DNA of 64,000 nt from Paracoccaceae bacterium (GCA_028874915.1 JAPPHA010000025.1:120840-184839); one strand, 5' to 3'. Shown: positions 26,910-37,452, numbered from the stretch's first letter. A program made the numbers and translations. The notes: generated from the sequence alone by a model not told the origin.

Positions 26910-28280
26910 ATGGCAAAGCGCTGGACAAGGACCGGCTGGCGGAACAAGCCCAGGGTCCAGATGCCGGACTATGATCACTTGGAGACACTGGCACGGGTCG
27001 AAAAGAAGCTGGCGAGCTATCCGCCACTGGTTTTTGCCGGCGAAGTCCGCACCTTGCGGTCCCGGCTCGGCGATGTCGCCAAAGGCAAGTCGTTCCTCCT
27101 GCAGGGTGGCGATTGCGCAGAAACTTTTGCCGAATTCAACGCCGACTCGCTCCGCGACACCTATCAGGTGATGCTGCAGATGGCGGTTGTCCTGACCCAT
27201 GGCGCAAAGCGACCAGTGGTCAAGGTCGGTCGCGTCGCCGGTCAGTTCGCCAAACCGCGTTCGTCCCCGGTCGAAGTTTCCGACGGTGTCGAACTGCCGA
27301 GCTACCGGGGCGACATCATCAACGACATCCACTTCGATGCTGCCGCCCGGAAACCGAACGCAAAGCGGATGCTTCAGGCCTATACCCAGTCGGCGGCTTC
27401 TCTCAACCTGCTGCGTGCCTTCAGCACGGGCGGATTTGCCGACATCCATCGAGTCCACGCTTGGAATCTCGGATTTACAAACCACTCCGCCGCAACCGAC
27501 AGATACCGTCGAATTGCCGACAGGATCTCCGATGCGCTGGATTTCATGACGGCTGCCGGTGTGAATTCCGACAACTCCAGCGTACTTGGTTCGGTCGAAT
27601 TCTACACCTCGCATGAGGCCCTGCTCCTTGAGTACGAGGAAGCCCTCTGCCGGGTTGACAGTACGACCGGGTTGCCGGTTGCGGGTTCCGGCCATCTGAT
27701 CTGGATCGGAGACCGGACGCGGAGTCCGGATGGCGCCCATGTGGAGTTCTGTCGTGGCGTCCAGAATCCGATCGGGCTGAAATGCGGGCCGAGCATCGAC
27801 AGCGATGATCTGATCCGACTGGCGGATATTTTGAATCCTGACAACGAACCCGGTCGACTGACGCTGATCGCCCGTTTTGGCGCAGGCCTGGTCGCCGAAC
27901 ATCTGCCGAGGCTTATTCGGAAGATTCACTCCGAGGGCCGGAATGTGGTGTGGTCATGCGATCCGATGCACGGCAATACCATCAAGTCATCCACCGGATA
28001 CAAAACGCGACCGTTCGAGAGTGTTCTGCGGGAAGTTCGTGAGTTCTTCGCTATTCACCATTCCGAAGGCAGTTATCCCGGCGGCGTTCATATCGAGATG
28101 ACCGGCAAGGATGTCACGGAATGTACGGGCGGTATCCGGGCTGTTGAGGAAGAGGATCTGTCGTCCCGGTACCAAACTGCCTGTGACCCCCGTCTCAACG
28201 CATCTCAAGCGTTGGAACTGGCCTTCCTCGTGGCCGAGGAACTGGAATCCCGAAAGGGAGATGTGCGCAAGGCCGGATGA
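26910..28280 (+). CDS. Class II 3-deoxy-7-phosphoheptulonate synthase
   Basis: The first enzyme of the shikimate pathway, joining phosphoenolpyruvate and erythrose 4-phosphate in the cytosol. The protein has 456 residues and is of the class II (plant-like) type. Diagnostic segments are [11 protein letters not shown] near 65-75, KPRSSPVE near 110, and [10 protein letters not shown] near 350, with the metal ligands Cys (GGDCAE), His (PMHGN) and Glu (VHIEMTG). Two ATGs are possible; 26910 is preferred because GAGG lies 9 bases upstream, while for 26904 it would be too close. It stands alone with the yicC-gmk unit downstream. Confidence 0.93.
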   Translation: MAKRWTRTGWRNKPRVQMPDYDHLETLARVEKKLASYPPLVFAGEVRTLRSRLGDVAKGKSFLLQGGDCAETFAEFNADSLRDTYQVMLQMAVVLTHGAKRPVVKVGRVAGQFAKPRSSPVEVSDGVELPSYRGDIINDIHFDAAARKPNAKRMLQAYTQSAASLNLLRAFSTGGFADIHRVHAWNLGFTNHSAATDRYRRIADRISDALDFMTAAGVNSDNSSVLGSVEFYTSHEALLLEYEEALCRVDSTTGLPVAGSGHLIWIGDRTRSPDGAHVEFCRGVQNPIGLKCGPSIDSDDLIRLADILNPDNEPGRLTLIARFGAGLVAEHLPRLIRKIHSEGRNVVWSCDPMHGNTIKSSTGYKTRPFESVLREVREFFAIHHSEGSYPGGVHIEMTGKDVTECTGGIRAVEEEDLSSRYQTACDPRLNASQALELAFLVAEELESRKGDVRKAG

Positions 28281-28477
28281 TTCGGTTTACCATTCTCGAT
28301 CTGCCGTGACCGGGTCCGGAGGGGTGCCCAACCGGTTTGCTCGGTCCCCAGGTCCGGTGTGTTTTTCGTCTACCGGGACCCGAAGGATAGGGCAGAGGTC
28401 GTCCCCGGACGGATCGTCTGGGGTCATCAGCCGTTTCCTTGGTATCGATTCGCTTCGTGACTGAATCTCTGAGGTCC

Positions 28478-29359
28478 ATGACCGGGTTTGCATCGCTCGC
28501 CGGCCAGTTGGGGCGACGACGCTGGGAATGGGAAGCGCGCAGCGTCAACGGCCGAGGCCTCGACATTCGCATTCGCCTGCCGGAGTCGTGTGAATTCCTG
28601 GAACCGGCAATTCGCCGCGAATTCGGAAAGTGTTGTGTAAGGGGGCGTCTCTCGGTTGCATTGCGCTTGACCCGCAACGGTTCGTCGGCCGAAGTGGTCC
28701 TCAACGGGCCTGCACTCAAGGATGCCCTGGAATCTGCACGCCAGGTCATGGACGCCGCGCAGGCGGCCGGCGTTCCGCTCTCGCCCGACACGCCAACCGG
28801 GATTCTGTCGCTGCCGGGGGTCCGGTCGACCGATAACGAGGACGACGCCGGACTCACAGCCTGGCATGACGTCTTGAAAACAGAACTTCCTGTTCTCGTT
28901 GCCGCGCTGGACGACGCCCGGCTGGCGGAAGGCCGCATGCTCGTTGATGTCCTGTTCGGCCACCTCGACCAGGTCGAAACCTTCCTTGACGAGGTCGCGG
29001 CGCTTGTCCCTGCCGCCCGCGAGCGATCCGCCAAACAACTGCATGATGCTGTCGAAAAACTCCTTGGAACCGGTGTCGACCTTGACGAGGGGCGGATTGC
29101 CACCGAATTGGCAATGCTCGCGGTCAGGACCGATGTTTCCGAGGAACAGGATCGTCTGCGGGGCCACCTATCGGCCGCCCGTGAATTGCTGGCCACCGGG
29201 GGGCCCATCGGACGAAAGTTCGACTTCCTGCTCCAGGAATTCAACCGGGAGGCGAGTACGCTGTGCTCGAAAGCCGCAACTTCTGAGTTGAACGCGGTGG
29301 GACTGGAGTTGAAAGTCGTCATCGACCGGATGCGAGAGCAGGTCCAGAACGTGGAATAG
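28478..29359 (+). CDS. yicC: YicC-family protein
   Basis: A YicC/YloC endoribonuclease-family protein of 293 residues. It begins with the hallmark SMTGFASLAG (ATG 28478, GAGG 7 bases upstream) and RSVNGRGLDIRIRLP near 25-39. It ends with the DUF1732 domain (IGRKFDFLLQEFNREASTLCSK). Family members cleave RNA and affect stationary phase. The gene ends 2 bases before guanylate kinase, the usual pairing across bacteria, so they are probably co-transcribed. Confidence 0.92.
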   Translation: MTGFASLAGQLGRRRWEWEARSVNGRGLDIRIRLPESCEFLEPAIRREFGKCCVRGRLSVALRLTRNGSSAEVVLNGPALKDALESARQVMDAAQAAGVPLSPDTPTGILSLPGVRSTDNEDDAGLTAWHDVLKTELPVLVAALDDARLAEGRMLVDVLFGHLDQVETFLDEVAALVPAARERSAKQLHDAVEKLLGTGVDLDEGRIATELAMLAVRTDVSEEQDRLRGHLSAARELLATGGPIGRKFDFLLQEFNREASTLCSKAATSELNAVGLELKVVIDRMREQVQNVE

Positions 29360-29361
29360 GA

Positions 29362-30033
29362 ATGGCTATACGGTGCCGTCACGGATTGATGCTCGTCTTG
29401 TCCTCTCCGTCGGGGGCCGGGAAATCATCGCTCGTTCGACGGTTGATCGAGCGGGATTCAGAACTGTTACTGTCGGTATCCGCGACAACTCGCCCGCGCA
29501 AACCCGGTGAGATCGACGGTCGCGAGTACTATTTCCTTTCGAGAGAAGAGTTCTCCAAGCGGGTTGCGTCCGGACTTATGCTTGAATACGCGGACGTGTT
29601 CGGGAACCGCTACGGAACGCCGAAGGGCCCGGTGGAAGAGGCCCTTGGGAAGGGACTGGACGTGGCGTTCGATGTCGACTGGCAGGGATGCGAACAACTC
29701 GTCCAGTCGGAATTCGGAAACCGGGTTGTCTCCGTTTTTGTCCTTCCGCCAAGCGTGGTAGAACTGGAGAACCGATTGATCGAACGCGGCCGGGACAGTC
29801 GGGAGGACCTGGAGGGGCGGATGGCTGGAGCGATAGACGAGATCGAGCGCTGCCGGTCATACGACTATGTGGTGGTCAACGACGATTTCCAACGATGCGT
29901 CGATGCCATTGAGACGATCATTGCTGCCGAACGCATGCGGCGGTGGAGGCAGTCGGGCCTGGAAGAGCAGATCGAGTTGCTGGCCGACGAATTCCGTAAA
30001 CGACTCGATGGGTCGAATCGGACTCTGACATGA
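29362..30033 (+). CDS. gmk: Guanylate kinase
   Basis: Phosphorylates GMP to GDP with ATP. The P-loop SSPSGAGKSS lies at residues 14-23, GMP-binding TTRPRKPGEIDGREYYF near 42-58, and the lid region follows in FVLPPSVVELENRLIERGRD. Length 223 is slightly longer than the usual 205-210 owing to a C-terminal tail. It follows yicC with two bases between and overlaps the carbonic anhydrase gene by four bases (ATGA). Confidence 0.96.
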   Translation: MAIRCRHGLMLVLSSPSGAGKSSLVRRLIERDSELLLSVSATTRPRKPGEIDGREYYFLSREEFSKRVASGLMLEYADVFGNRYGTPKGPVEEALGKGLDVAFDVDWQGCEQLVQSEFGNRVVSVFVLPPSVVELENRLIERGRDSREDLEGRMAGAIDEIERCRSYDYVVVNDDFQRCVDAIETIIAAERMRRWRQSGLEEQIELLADEFRKRLDGSNRTLT

Positions 30034-30599
30034 CCTGTTATGCCCTGGGCGATCAAACACCGATTTTCCCGGATGGCGGCGAGTTCTGGATTGCTCCTGG
30101 AGCGCATGTCATCGGAAATGTGGTGATCGGAGAAGGAGTTTCGATCTGGTTCGGGGCGGTGGTCCGAGGGGACAATGAGCCGATTGTCCTGGCGGAGGGT
30201 TCTAACGTCCAGGACAATTCTGTCCTGCACACGGACCCGGGGTTTCCGCTTCGGATTGGCCGCGAATGCACGATCGGTCATGGTGCTATCGTTCATGGCT
30301 GCACAGTCGGCGACCGGTCGCTGATCGGGATGGGTGCGACGGTTCTTAACGGAGCGGAAATCGGCCGGGACTGTCTCGTCGGTGCCGGCACGTTGATCAC
30401 AGAAGGCATCCGCATCCCGGACCGTTCGCTGGTTCTCGGCGTTCCCGGCCGGGTCGTTCGCGAATTGACGGCCGATCAGGTTGCCGATCTCGACCAGGCG
30501 GCACGGCACTACCGGGCGAGGATTCGGCAATATGGGACAAAGTTCCGTGCCAGGGACTGTCTCGATGATCATTCCGAACCCCGGGGAACGGACGTATAG
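30030..30599 (+). CDS. Gamma-class carbonic anhydrase-family protein
   Basis: A left-handed beta-helix hexapeptide protein of 189 residues in the YrdA/gamma carbonic anhydrase family. The repeats run from GAHVIGNVVIGEGVSIWFGA. The Zn-binding His pattern is present in VLHTDPG and GHGAIVHGCTVG. Such proteins may hydrate CO2, or act as trimers with other roles. The start overlaps the gmk stop by four bases. Confidence 0.9.
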   Translation: MTCYALGDQTPIFPDGGEFWIAPGAHVIGNVVIGEGVSIWFGAVVRGDNEPIVLAEGSNVQDNSVLHTDPGFPLRIGRECTIGHGAIVHGCTVGDRSLIGMGATVLNGAEIGRDCLVGAGTLITEGIRIPDRSLVLGVPGRVVRELTADQVADLDQAARHYRARIRQYGTKFRARDCLDDHSEPRGTDV

Positions 30600-30985
30600 G
30601 GTTGATTGCGGTAACCAACGTCGCTGCGTTGCGGGAACCGGGCTTCCTGGAGCCCTAGGACGACGCCTCGATGACTCCAATTCTTGCGCCGGGAGAGTTC
30701 GTCCGTCATCCGGACTGGCCGGATCGGGGATCCGGTCAGGCCCAGTCCGTGATCGATGATCTCGTGATGGTCAGTTTCGAGGAGGCCGAAAAGGTCGTGA
30801 TCAACGCCCGAAACGTTGAGCGACAGCCCGTTTTGGATTCGGCCTGATCCGTCCCGAACCGGAGCCCGATTCGGTGGCCGGACCCGGCTTTCTTCGCCGG
30901 ATTTCGAAAGCATGACGCCATGGCCGGCATTGCCAAGTTTGGGTGCGGCCCATAGGTTCCCGCCAGGATTTGGAGACATCGGAAC
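30600..30985. other. Intergenic region without recognisable gene
   Basis: About 390 bases between the carbonic anhydrase and olsB. Only short chance frames are open here. It probably holds the olsBA promoter; no clear -35/-10 pair or repeat stands out. Confidence 0.5.
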
Positions 30986-31774
30986 GTGCAGACACGGCAG
31001 TTTGACCGGCGCCAGTTCACCCTAAAACTCGCCGACAACGATGCGGAGATCCGGGCTTCTCAAAGGCTGAGATACCGTGTTTTTGTCGAGGAACTGGGGG
31101 CATCGGTCGATCCGGAGTCTGCCCGCCTCGGCGTTGAACGGGACGCGTTTGATCCGTTTTTCGATCATTTGCTTCTGATCGACAATTGCCACGATGACCC
31201 GGACGACCGAATTGTGGGAAGCTACCGGTTGCTCAGGGGCGAAGTCGCGGCCAAGGGCCCAGGGTATTACAGCAGTAGCGAATTCGATCTGTCGCCGATT
31301 GTGGCCTCGGGTCGTCGGGCGGTCGAATTGGGCCGATCCTGCGTTGACGCCCGCTACCGGGGAAGCATCGCCATGCTGCTCCTGTGGAATGGTGTTGCGG
31401 AATATGTCCTCGAACGCGACATCGAGATCCTGTTCGGCGTTGCCTCGTTCCCCGGAACAGATCCGGCGCCATTTGCTCCCGCCCTGTCATACCTGTTTTA
31501 CAACCACCTCGCACCGGAGGACATCCGGGTCAGGGTCCTGAAGGATGAGAGGGCGATTCCGTTGAACGTCCTTCCGCGGGCATCCGTTCACGAGGAGGAT
31601 GCAATGGTCGGGATTCCGCCACTGATCAAGGGATATCTCCGACTTGGCGGAGTCATTGGCGACGGGGCCTGCATTGATGCCGGATTCAACACCATAGACG
31701 TCTGTCTGATCGTCGACACAAACCGCATGTCCGAGAAGCACAAGGCCTTCTACGTCAGGGGGTTCGAGCGGTGA
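30986..31774 (+). CDS. olsB: L-ornithine N(alpha)-acyltransferase OlsB
   Basis: A GNAT-fold acyltransferase of 262 residues that attaches a 3-hydroxyacyl chain from acyl-ACP to ornithine, the first step of ornithine-lipid synthesis. The family pattern is clear: RASQRLRYRVFVEELG near 24-39, VELGRSCVDARYRG near 114-127, FGVASFPGTDP near 151 and the C-terminal GGVIGDGACIDAGFNTIDVCLIVDT. It overlaps olsA by four bases (GTGA), so both enzymes are made together. Ornithine lipids replace phospholipids under phosphate limitation, but no Pho box was recognised upstream. Confidence 0.93.
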   Translation: MQTRQFDRRQFTLKLADNDAEIRASQRLRYRVFVEELGASVDPESARLGVERDAFDPFFDHLLLIDNCHDDPDDRIVGSYRLLRGEVAAKGPGYYSSSEFDLSPIVASGRRAVELGRSCVDARYRGSIAMLLLWNGVAEYVLERDIEILFGVASFPGTDPAPFAPALSYLFYNHLAPEDIRVRVLKDERAIPLNVLPRASVHEEDAMVGIPPLIKGYLRLGGVIGDGACIDAGFNTIDVCLIVDTNRMSEKHKAFYVRGFER

Positions 31775-32742
31775 TCACCTGGCCGGGCGAACGCGCGATC
31801 GAGATCGACCGTCCGGACGCCACCGGTTGGCTCCGGTTGGTCGTTCGCCTTCTTTGCGTTGTTCTGGTCTCGGCCCTGCTTCTGCTGCCGCTTCTGGCTG
31901 TCCGAGCCTTGGAGTCGGATGGAGGACGGCGATCAATCGTCGGATTTGCCTGTCGGCTGGCGCTCCGCGTCCTCGGTCTTCGGATCAGCGTCCGGGGAAC
32001 AGTCATGCAGCAATCAGGCGGTCTGGTGGCCAACCACTGCAGTTGGTTGGACGTCATCGTGCTGAATTCGGTTCAGGGCGCCTATTTCGTGTCCAAGGCG
32101 GAGGTGCGGGACTGGCCATTGTGCGGTGTTTTGGCCAGGGCAGCCGGAACAGTGTTCATCCGGCGCCGGGTCATGGATGCGTTGCTGCAAAAACTCATGT
32201 TTGCGGCTCGGCTCAAGCGGGGGCATCGGCTGCTGTTTTTTCCTGAGGGTACGAGTACGGACGGTTTGAGAGTGTTGCCGTTTCGGTCGTCACTGTTCGC
32301 CGCCTTCTTTGACGAAGAATTTCGGGGTGATCACTGGATACAGCCAGTCTGCCTAGCCTATTCTGCCCCACCTGGCCGACGTCGCGATTTCTATGGCTGG
32401 TGGGGCAATGCAAGTTTCATCGAGCATGCCGCGATGATCATTTCGGCACCGCGGCAGGGTCGCGTCGAGGTGACTTTTCACGACCCTGTCCCGGTTGCGA
32501 ACTATGCGGACCGGAAACAGCTTTCAAGAGTCTGCGAGGCGTGCATCGGATCGACATTGGACGCGTGCCTGAACATCGAAAGCGCGCCCATCAATGTCCG
32601 TCCGTCCATGCGCGACGTTTCGACCGGAATCCGCCCTGCATCCGAAACCGGACGTGATGTCGAAGCCAGGCCAATCGGCGTTGATTCGGTCAAACGGGGG
32701 TCTGTTTCCTTGGCAGACCGGCAGTCAATTCCCTCATCCTGA
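31771..32742 (+). CDS. olsA: Lyso-ornithine lipid O-acyltransferase OlsA
   Basis: An integral-membrane 1-acyl-sn-glycerol-3-phosphate acyltransferase-family protein of 323 residues that adds the second acyl chain to lyso-ornithine lipid. One N-terminal membrane segment (about 23-45) is followed by NHCSWLD (the NHx4D catalytic motif), FIRRR and FPEGTSTDG. The last 60 residues are variable. The start is GTG at 31771 overlapping the olsB stop. It converges on eno with a 101-base gap. Confidence 0.92.
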   Translation: MITWPGERAIEIDRPDATGWLRLVVRLLCVVLVSALLLLPLLAVRALESDGGRRSIVGFACRLALRVLGLRISVRGTVMQQSGGLVANHCSWLDVIVLNSVQGAYFVSKAEVRDWPLCGVLARAAGTVFIRRRVMDALLQKLMFAARLKRGHRLLFFPEGTSTDGLRVLPFRSSLFAAFFDEEFRGDHWIQPVCLAYSAPPGRRRDFYGWWGNASFIEHAAMIISAPRQGRVEVTFHDPVPVANYADRKQLSRVCEACIGSTLDACLNIESAPINVRPSMRDVSTGIRPASETGRDVEARPIGVDSVKRGSVSLADRQSIPSS

Positions 32743-32843
32743 TCCCGATGGCCGTCAGGCCCGTCCGGAAGGGAGAATGCCGAAGGGGCGGTCCGGCATA
32801 AGGATCGGTGTCGAACGGAGCCGGCGGGAACAGCGTGGATGGC

Positions 32844-34136
<1,293 letters not shown>

Positions 34137-34562
34137 TCAGGAATCTGCCGGCCGTTTCCTGCGGACGCCGTAGAGTTCAAGACGGTGACCGCGCAGTTCA
34201 TAACCGAGGCGACGAGCGATCGCCTCCTGGAGCGCTTCGATGTCCGGGTCGGTGAATTCGATGACCTCGCCGGTCTGAAGGTCGATGAGATGGTCATGGT
34301 GATCACGTTCTGCGTCCTCGTATCGTGCGCGACCCCCTCCGAATTCATGGCGGTCGAGAATTCCAGCTTCGTCAAACAGTTTGACAGTACGGTAGACTGT
34401 CGCCATCGAAATCCCCGGATCCAAACGGGATGCCCGGGAGTACAGCTCCTCCACGTCCGGATGGCCGGTCGCGTCCTGGAGGACTTGGGCAATGATTCGG
34501 CGCTGCTCAGTCATGCGAATGCCCGAGTCTTCGCAACGCCCGATGATTCCGTCATTCGCCAT
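34137..34562 (-). CDS. Fur-family metal/iron-responsive transcriptional regulator
   Basis: A Fur-family repressor of 141 residues: a winged helix (MTEQRRIIAQVLQDATGHPDVEEL, then SMATVYRTVKLFDEAGILDRH) and a dimerisation domain with the metal motif HHDHL near 91-95. The usual zinc cysteines are missing: where many Fur proteins read HLICLDCGKVIEF, this one has HLIDLQTGEVIEF, as in alphaproteobacterial Fur/Mur/Irr proteins. Which metal it senses is not decided by sequence. The start at 34562 has AGAGA upstream; the frame is open farther upstream without a domain. It sits 18 bases before eno. Confidence 0.85.
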   Translation of the reverse strand: MANDGIIGRCEDSGIRMTEQRRIIAQVLQDATGHPDVEELYSRASRLDPGISMATVYRTVKLFDEAGILDRHEFGGGRARYEDAERDHHDHLIDLQTGEVIEFTDPDIEALQEAIARRLGYELRGHRLELYGVRRKRPADS

Positions 34563-34937
34563 TCTGATCTCTTCTGCACGCCTCCGGGACTCCCGATTCT
34601 TGGCGGATCGGCGACGGGCGAGTTGCCCGGTTCCCAAGTAATGCCGGGTTCGCTGGTCCCGCCTGCGGAATCCGGCGTGACAATCGGCATGCCCCGTTTT
34701 CATGAGACGGAAACCGAGAGGACGCATTGAGGGCAGAGACTACGTATCTGAATCCCGATCGCCCACTATAGAATGCGGCAATTCGTCGTGAGTTGCAAGA
34801 ATTCCCACGATGGGTGTGATCCCCGAATTGCCTCTATCCCCTTGCCAAACAGAGAATTCCGTCACCAGGTCCGCACCGGCCAGGGAATTCCGGATGACTG
34901 CAGGCTACGAGCCGAGCGGGGTCGGCACAAAACCCTG
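34563..34937. other. Intergenic region, promoter of the fur-like gene
   Basis: About 375 bases upstream of the fur-like gene. On the minus strand TTGCAA and TATAGT elements occur near 34795 and 34768, but their spacing is too long for a convincing promoter. Nothing else is recognisable. Confidence 0.4.
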
Positions 34938-35670
34938 TCATGAGTTCCCGGAGGTCGGGTCCGAATCCGGTGCGGCCGAGGGTGGAGCGCAAAGGCCGTC
35001 GAAAATGACCTGTCCAATGTCGGCACAGGCTTCCTGGATCCGACACCAGTCTGCCAGTTCCGGGGCCAGATTCTGGTAGGTTGCCGGTTTCGCCTGATCG
35101 CGGTCGGAGGACTGGGCGCTGGCCAGATGGGCGAGGAGTTGCTGAAGAGCAGACTGCTCGTTGGTCTGGGGATACAGCTGGTCGAAACGTCGAAACGCGG
35201 CAATGATGTTTGACTCGGACATGCGACCCGCCAGTGCTGCGAAATCAAGGGAGTCCCGAGTGGTATTCCGTTTCAGGATCAATGCGCTCTTGATCCGAAG
35301 GGTTTCCGCCTCCGTCGGAATGGTAATCCTCAGGCCATGACGTTCAATGATCCTGGTTTCGAGTGGTTGGCTGCGAATCAGCGGTCGGACAACGGTCTCA
35401 TTTCCTTTCAGGGACCTCCGGAATGAAATCTGGACGCCGGTCGCGGGCGGTCGTCCAGCCTGCGGCTGATTCCCGCTGGAGAAGCATGTTGTCGAAGCGG
35501 TCGTGGAGATCGATTCGGATGTGGTCTGCGTCGTGCGACAGACGATGATCGGCGTAAATTGCCGACGCCGTTCCTCCTGCCAGGACAGCATCGGGCAAGA
35601 GCTCTTGCAGATGCGCGGCGGCGGTCAGCACGCGGTCCCACTCAGGAAGTTCTGCGTCGGCGCGGGACAT
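34938..35670 (-). pseudogene. AbiEii/AbiGii-type nucleotidyltransferase, single-base frameshift
   Basis: A nucleotidyltransferase of the AbiEii/AbiGii toxin family, in two frames. Frame 1 (ATG 35670) encodes VLAGGTASAIYADHRLSHDADHI, with the GG[T/S] and DxD motifs of the MNT fold, and runs to a stop at about 35398. Frame 2 then carries SLKGNETVVRPLIRSQPLETR and the C-terminal IKSALILKRNTTRDSLDFAALA. Removing one base from the GGG at 35412-35414 joins them into a continuous 243-residue protein. Family members act as the toxin of type IV toxin-antitoxin or abortive-infection modules. The gene as it stands is dead or an assembly error; phase variation is unlikely with so short a tract. Confidence 0.75.
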
Positions 35671-35941
35671 GGGGAAGCCAAAAGTGATGGCGTCGGGCGT
35701 ATGGGTCGTCGGCGAAGGCCCGACAGACACGCTCAATTACATCGAGCAATGAAGGATCTTCGATGGCGGCCTGACGCAATTCGACCCAGTCCCGCCACAG
35801 GCCGCGAGAAACCACATCGTCAATTGCGGCCGCCGAGAAAGCGGCATCAACAGAGGGGTGGCGATGGCGCAACGATCCGATCCCGGATGAATTGGCTTTC
35901 TGGTTTTTGGGACGGTCCAGAACATGTGTGCGACGGTCCAC
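35642..35941 (-). CDS. Small partner protein upstream of the AbiEii-like gene
   Basis: A short protein of about 99 residues immediately upstream of, and overlapping by 29 bases, the AbiEii-type gene. The last 75 residues look real: HRHPSVDAAFSAAAIDDVVSRG, then a Trp-rich LWRDWVELRQAA and the end PYARRHHFWLPHVP. It is not recognised. Small partners with a YARRxxFW-like tail occur beside AbiEii-family genes, which suggests a role as antitoxin or cofactor; this is inference. GTG 35941 is the assumed start without a clear ribosome site. The frame stays open to 36265, but the extra part has no protein-like features. Confidence 0.4.
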   Translation of the reverse strand: MDRRTHVLDRPKNQKANSSGIGSLRHRHPSVDAAFSAAAIDDVVSRGLWRDWVELRQAAIEDPSLLDVIERVCRAFADDPYARRHHFWLPHVPRRRRTS

Positions 35942-36321
35942 TGCGGCAATGGCCGTTCTGTTTAGGCGTACATTTCTGGAAAAGACCGGAGACCTGGCTT
36001 CGTTGTCGTCGTTGTCCACAGTTCGGATGTGGGTGCGGGTGTGCGTCGGGTGTGCAAACGGTGCATTGCCTGCGGCCGGGCTTTTTCGTGGTTGTGTGCC
36101 GGAGATTGACGTGGTCTCCCGGCCTGGACGAAATGGGTCCGGAACGGAAACCGGCGGTGCAGTACGCCGCTGGACTTTCGAAGTCTCCCCTCTGAATTCC
36201 CGATTGAACGGCCAGCCTGTTGACGACATTTGCGAACCAGGGCGCCGGGTTTTCCGGGACGGCAATGGGCCTCCGGCGCCCTGACCTCGTGGCGACCAGT
36301 CGATCGCCTTTTGCCCGGCGC

Positions 36322-37353
36322 CTATCCGTCGAAATCGACCGTTTCCACCAGACGTAACGAACCCGGCCTTGCCTTGGCGATGTCGATCAGGTCAAGCGAG
36401 TCGAAATCGAATGTGCCCCAACTGTCGACCAGGTCGCTCGTCGGCACACCTGGTGTGATCGGGTATTCGTGGTTGACTTCAGCATAGATCTCCTGACCTT
36501 CGGCCGACGCCAGAAACTCCATCAGCGCGAGCGCGTTTGCCTTGTTGGGGGCGGATTTCGTCATGGCTACGCCCGAGAGATTGACATGGGTGCCACCGCC
36601 TTCGAATGTCGGGAACACGATCCTTACGCTGTCCGCCCAGGCTTTCTGTTCGTCGTTTCTCACCATCAACCCCATGTAGTAGGTGTTTCCGAGCGAGATA
36701 TCGCACTCTCCGGCGTGAATGGCCTTGACCTGGGCCCGGTCATTGCCTTGGGGCTTGCGGGCCAGGTTTGACTTCAAACCCTCAAGCCAGCCCGAGGCGA
36801 ATTCTTCGTCATGGTGCAGGGTGAGGGCGGATATCAGCGCCAGGTTGTAGGGGTGGGTGCCGGAACGCGTGCAGAGACGGCCGGCCCATGCTTCCGAGGC
36901 AAGATCCTCATATGTCGTGACGTCGCCGTCGGCCACACGGTCTTTGGATGCATAGACGATCCGGGCCCGCGCCGTCAGGCCGAACCAGTGGCCGTCCGGG
37001 TCTCGCAGATTGGCCGGAACCGCGGCCTCCAGCGCGTCGGATTGGACCGATTGTGTAACGCCGGCTTCAACGATGGCATTGAGCCTGGAAATGTCGACGG
37101 TCAGAACGACGTCGGCCGGCGAGCGGCTGCCTTCGGACTGCAACCGTTCGATCATGCCTGTCTTCAGGAAGACGACGTTGACTGCGATTCCACTTGCTTC
37201 TGTAAACTTGGCAAACAGGGGTTCGACCAGTTCCGGCTGGCGGTAGGAATAGACGTTGACCTCTTCGGCCGACGCCTGTGTCGTCGCCGTGGCTGCCGCC
37301 GCCAGGCCGGCAAGAGCCATCAGAACTTTCGGGATTCGTTGACGCGGCATCAT
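36322..37353 (-). CDS. Ferric iron ABC transporter substrate-binding protein (FbpA/FutA type)
   Basis: A periplasmic Fe(III)-binding protein of 343 residues. A Lys/Arg-containing N-terminus, a hydrophobic core and cleavage after ASA give a signal peptide of about 29 residues. The mature sequence begins EEVNVYSYRQPEL, as in FbpA/FutA/IdiA. The adjacent tyrosines in GNTYYMGLMV near 225 match the paired Tyr ligands of these proteins, and a third Tyr in the N-terminus can complete the site. No permease or ATPase gene lies on either side, so the rest of the importer must be elsewhere. A TGA-N9-TCA iron box (37411-37425) lies about 58 bases upstream. An alternative start is ATG 37350. Confidence 0.88.
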   Translation of the reverse strand: MMPRQRIPKVLMALAGLAAAATATTQASAEEVNVYSYRQPELVEPLFAKFTEASGIAVNVVFLKTGMIERLQSEGSRSPADVVLTVDISRLNAIVEAGVTQSVQSDALEAAVPANLRDPDGHWFGLTARARIVYASKDRVADGDVTTYEDLASEAWAGRLCTRSGTHPYNLALISALTLHHDEEFASGWLEGLKSNLARKPQGNDRAQVKAIHAGECDISLGNTYYMGLMVRNDEQKAWADSVRIVFPTFEGGGTHVNLSGVAMTKSAPNKANALALMEFLASAEGQEIYAEVNHEYPITPGVPTSDLVDSWGTFDFDSLDLIDIAKARPGSLRLVETVDFDG

Positions 37354-37410
37354 AGCATGTCTCCCTTGATTGGAAATCGGGCAAGGCCCGGGTGCAAGGC
37401 CGCAAATACC

Positions 37411-37425
37411 TGATAAATTTTATCA
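37411..37425. promoter_or_regulatory. IRO-type iron-responsive box (TGA-N9-TCA)
   Basis: TGATAAATTTTATCA is a near-palindrome that fits the TGA-N9-TCA consensus recognised by RirA in alphaproteobacteria. It lies 58-72 bases upstream of the iron-binding protein start, in an AT-rich patch, and its minus-strand GATAAAAT resembles a -10 element, so a repressor bound here would block initiation. Two TGATTAAA direct repeats are found at 37436-37443 and 37450-37457. The link to RirA is inferred from the consensus. Confidence 0.6.
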
Positions 37426-37452
37426 GATCAATAGTTGATTAAAATACTCTGA

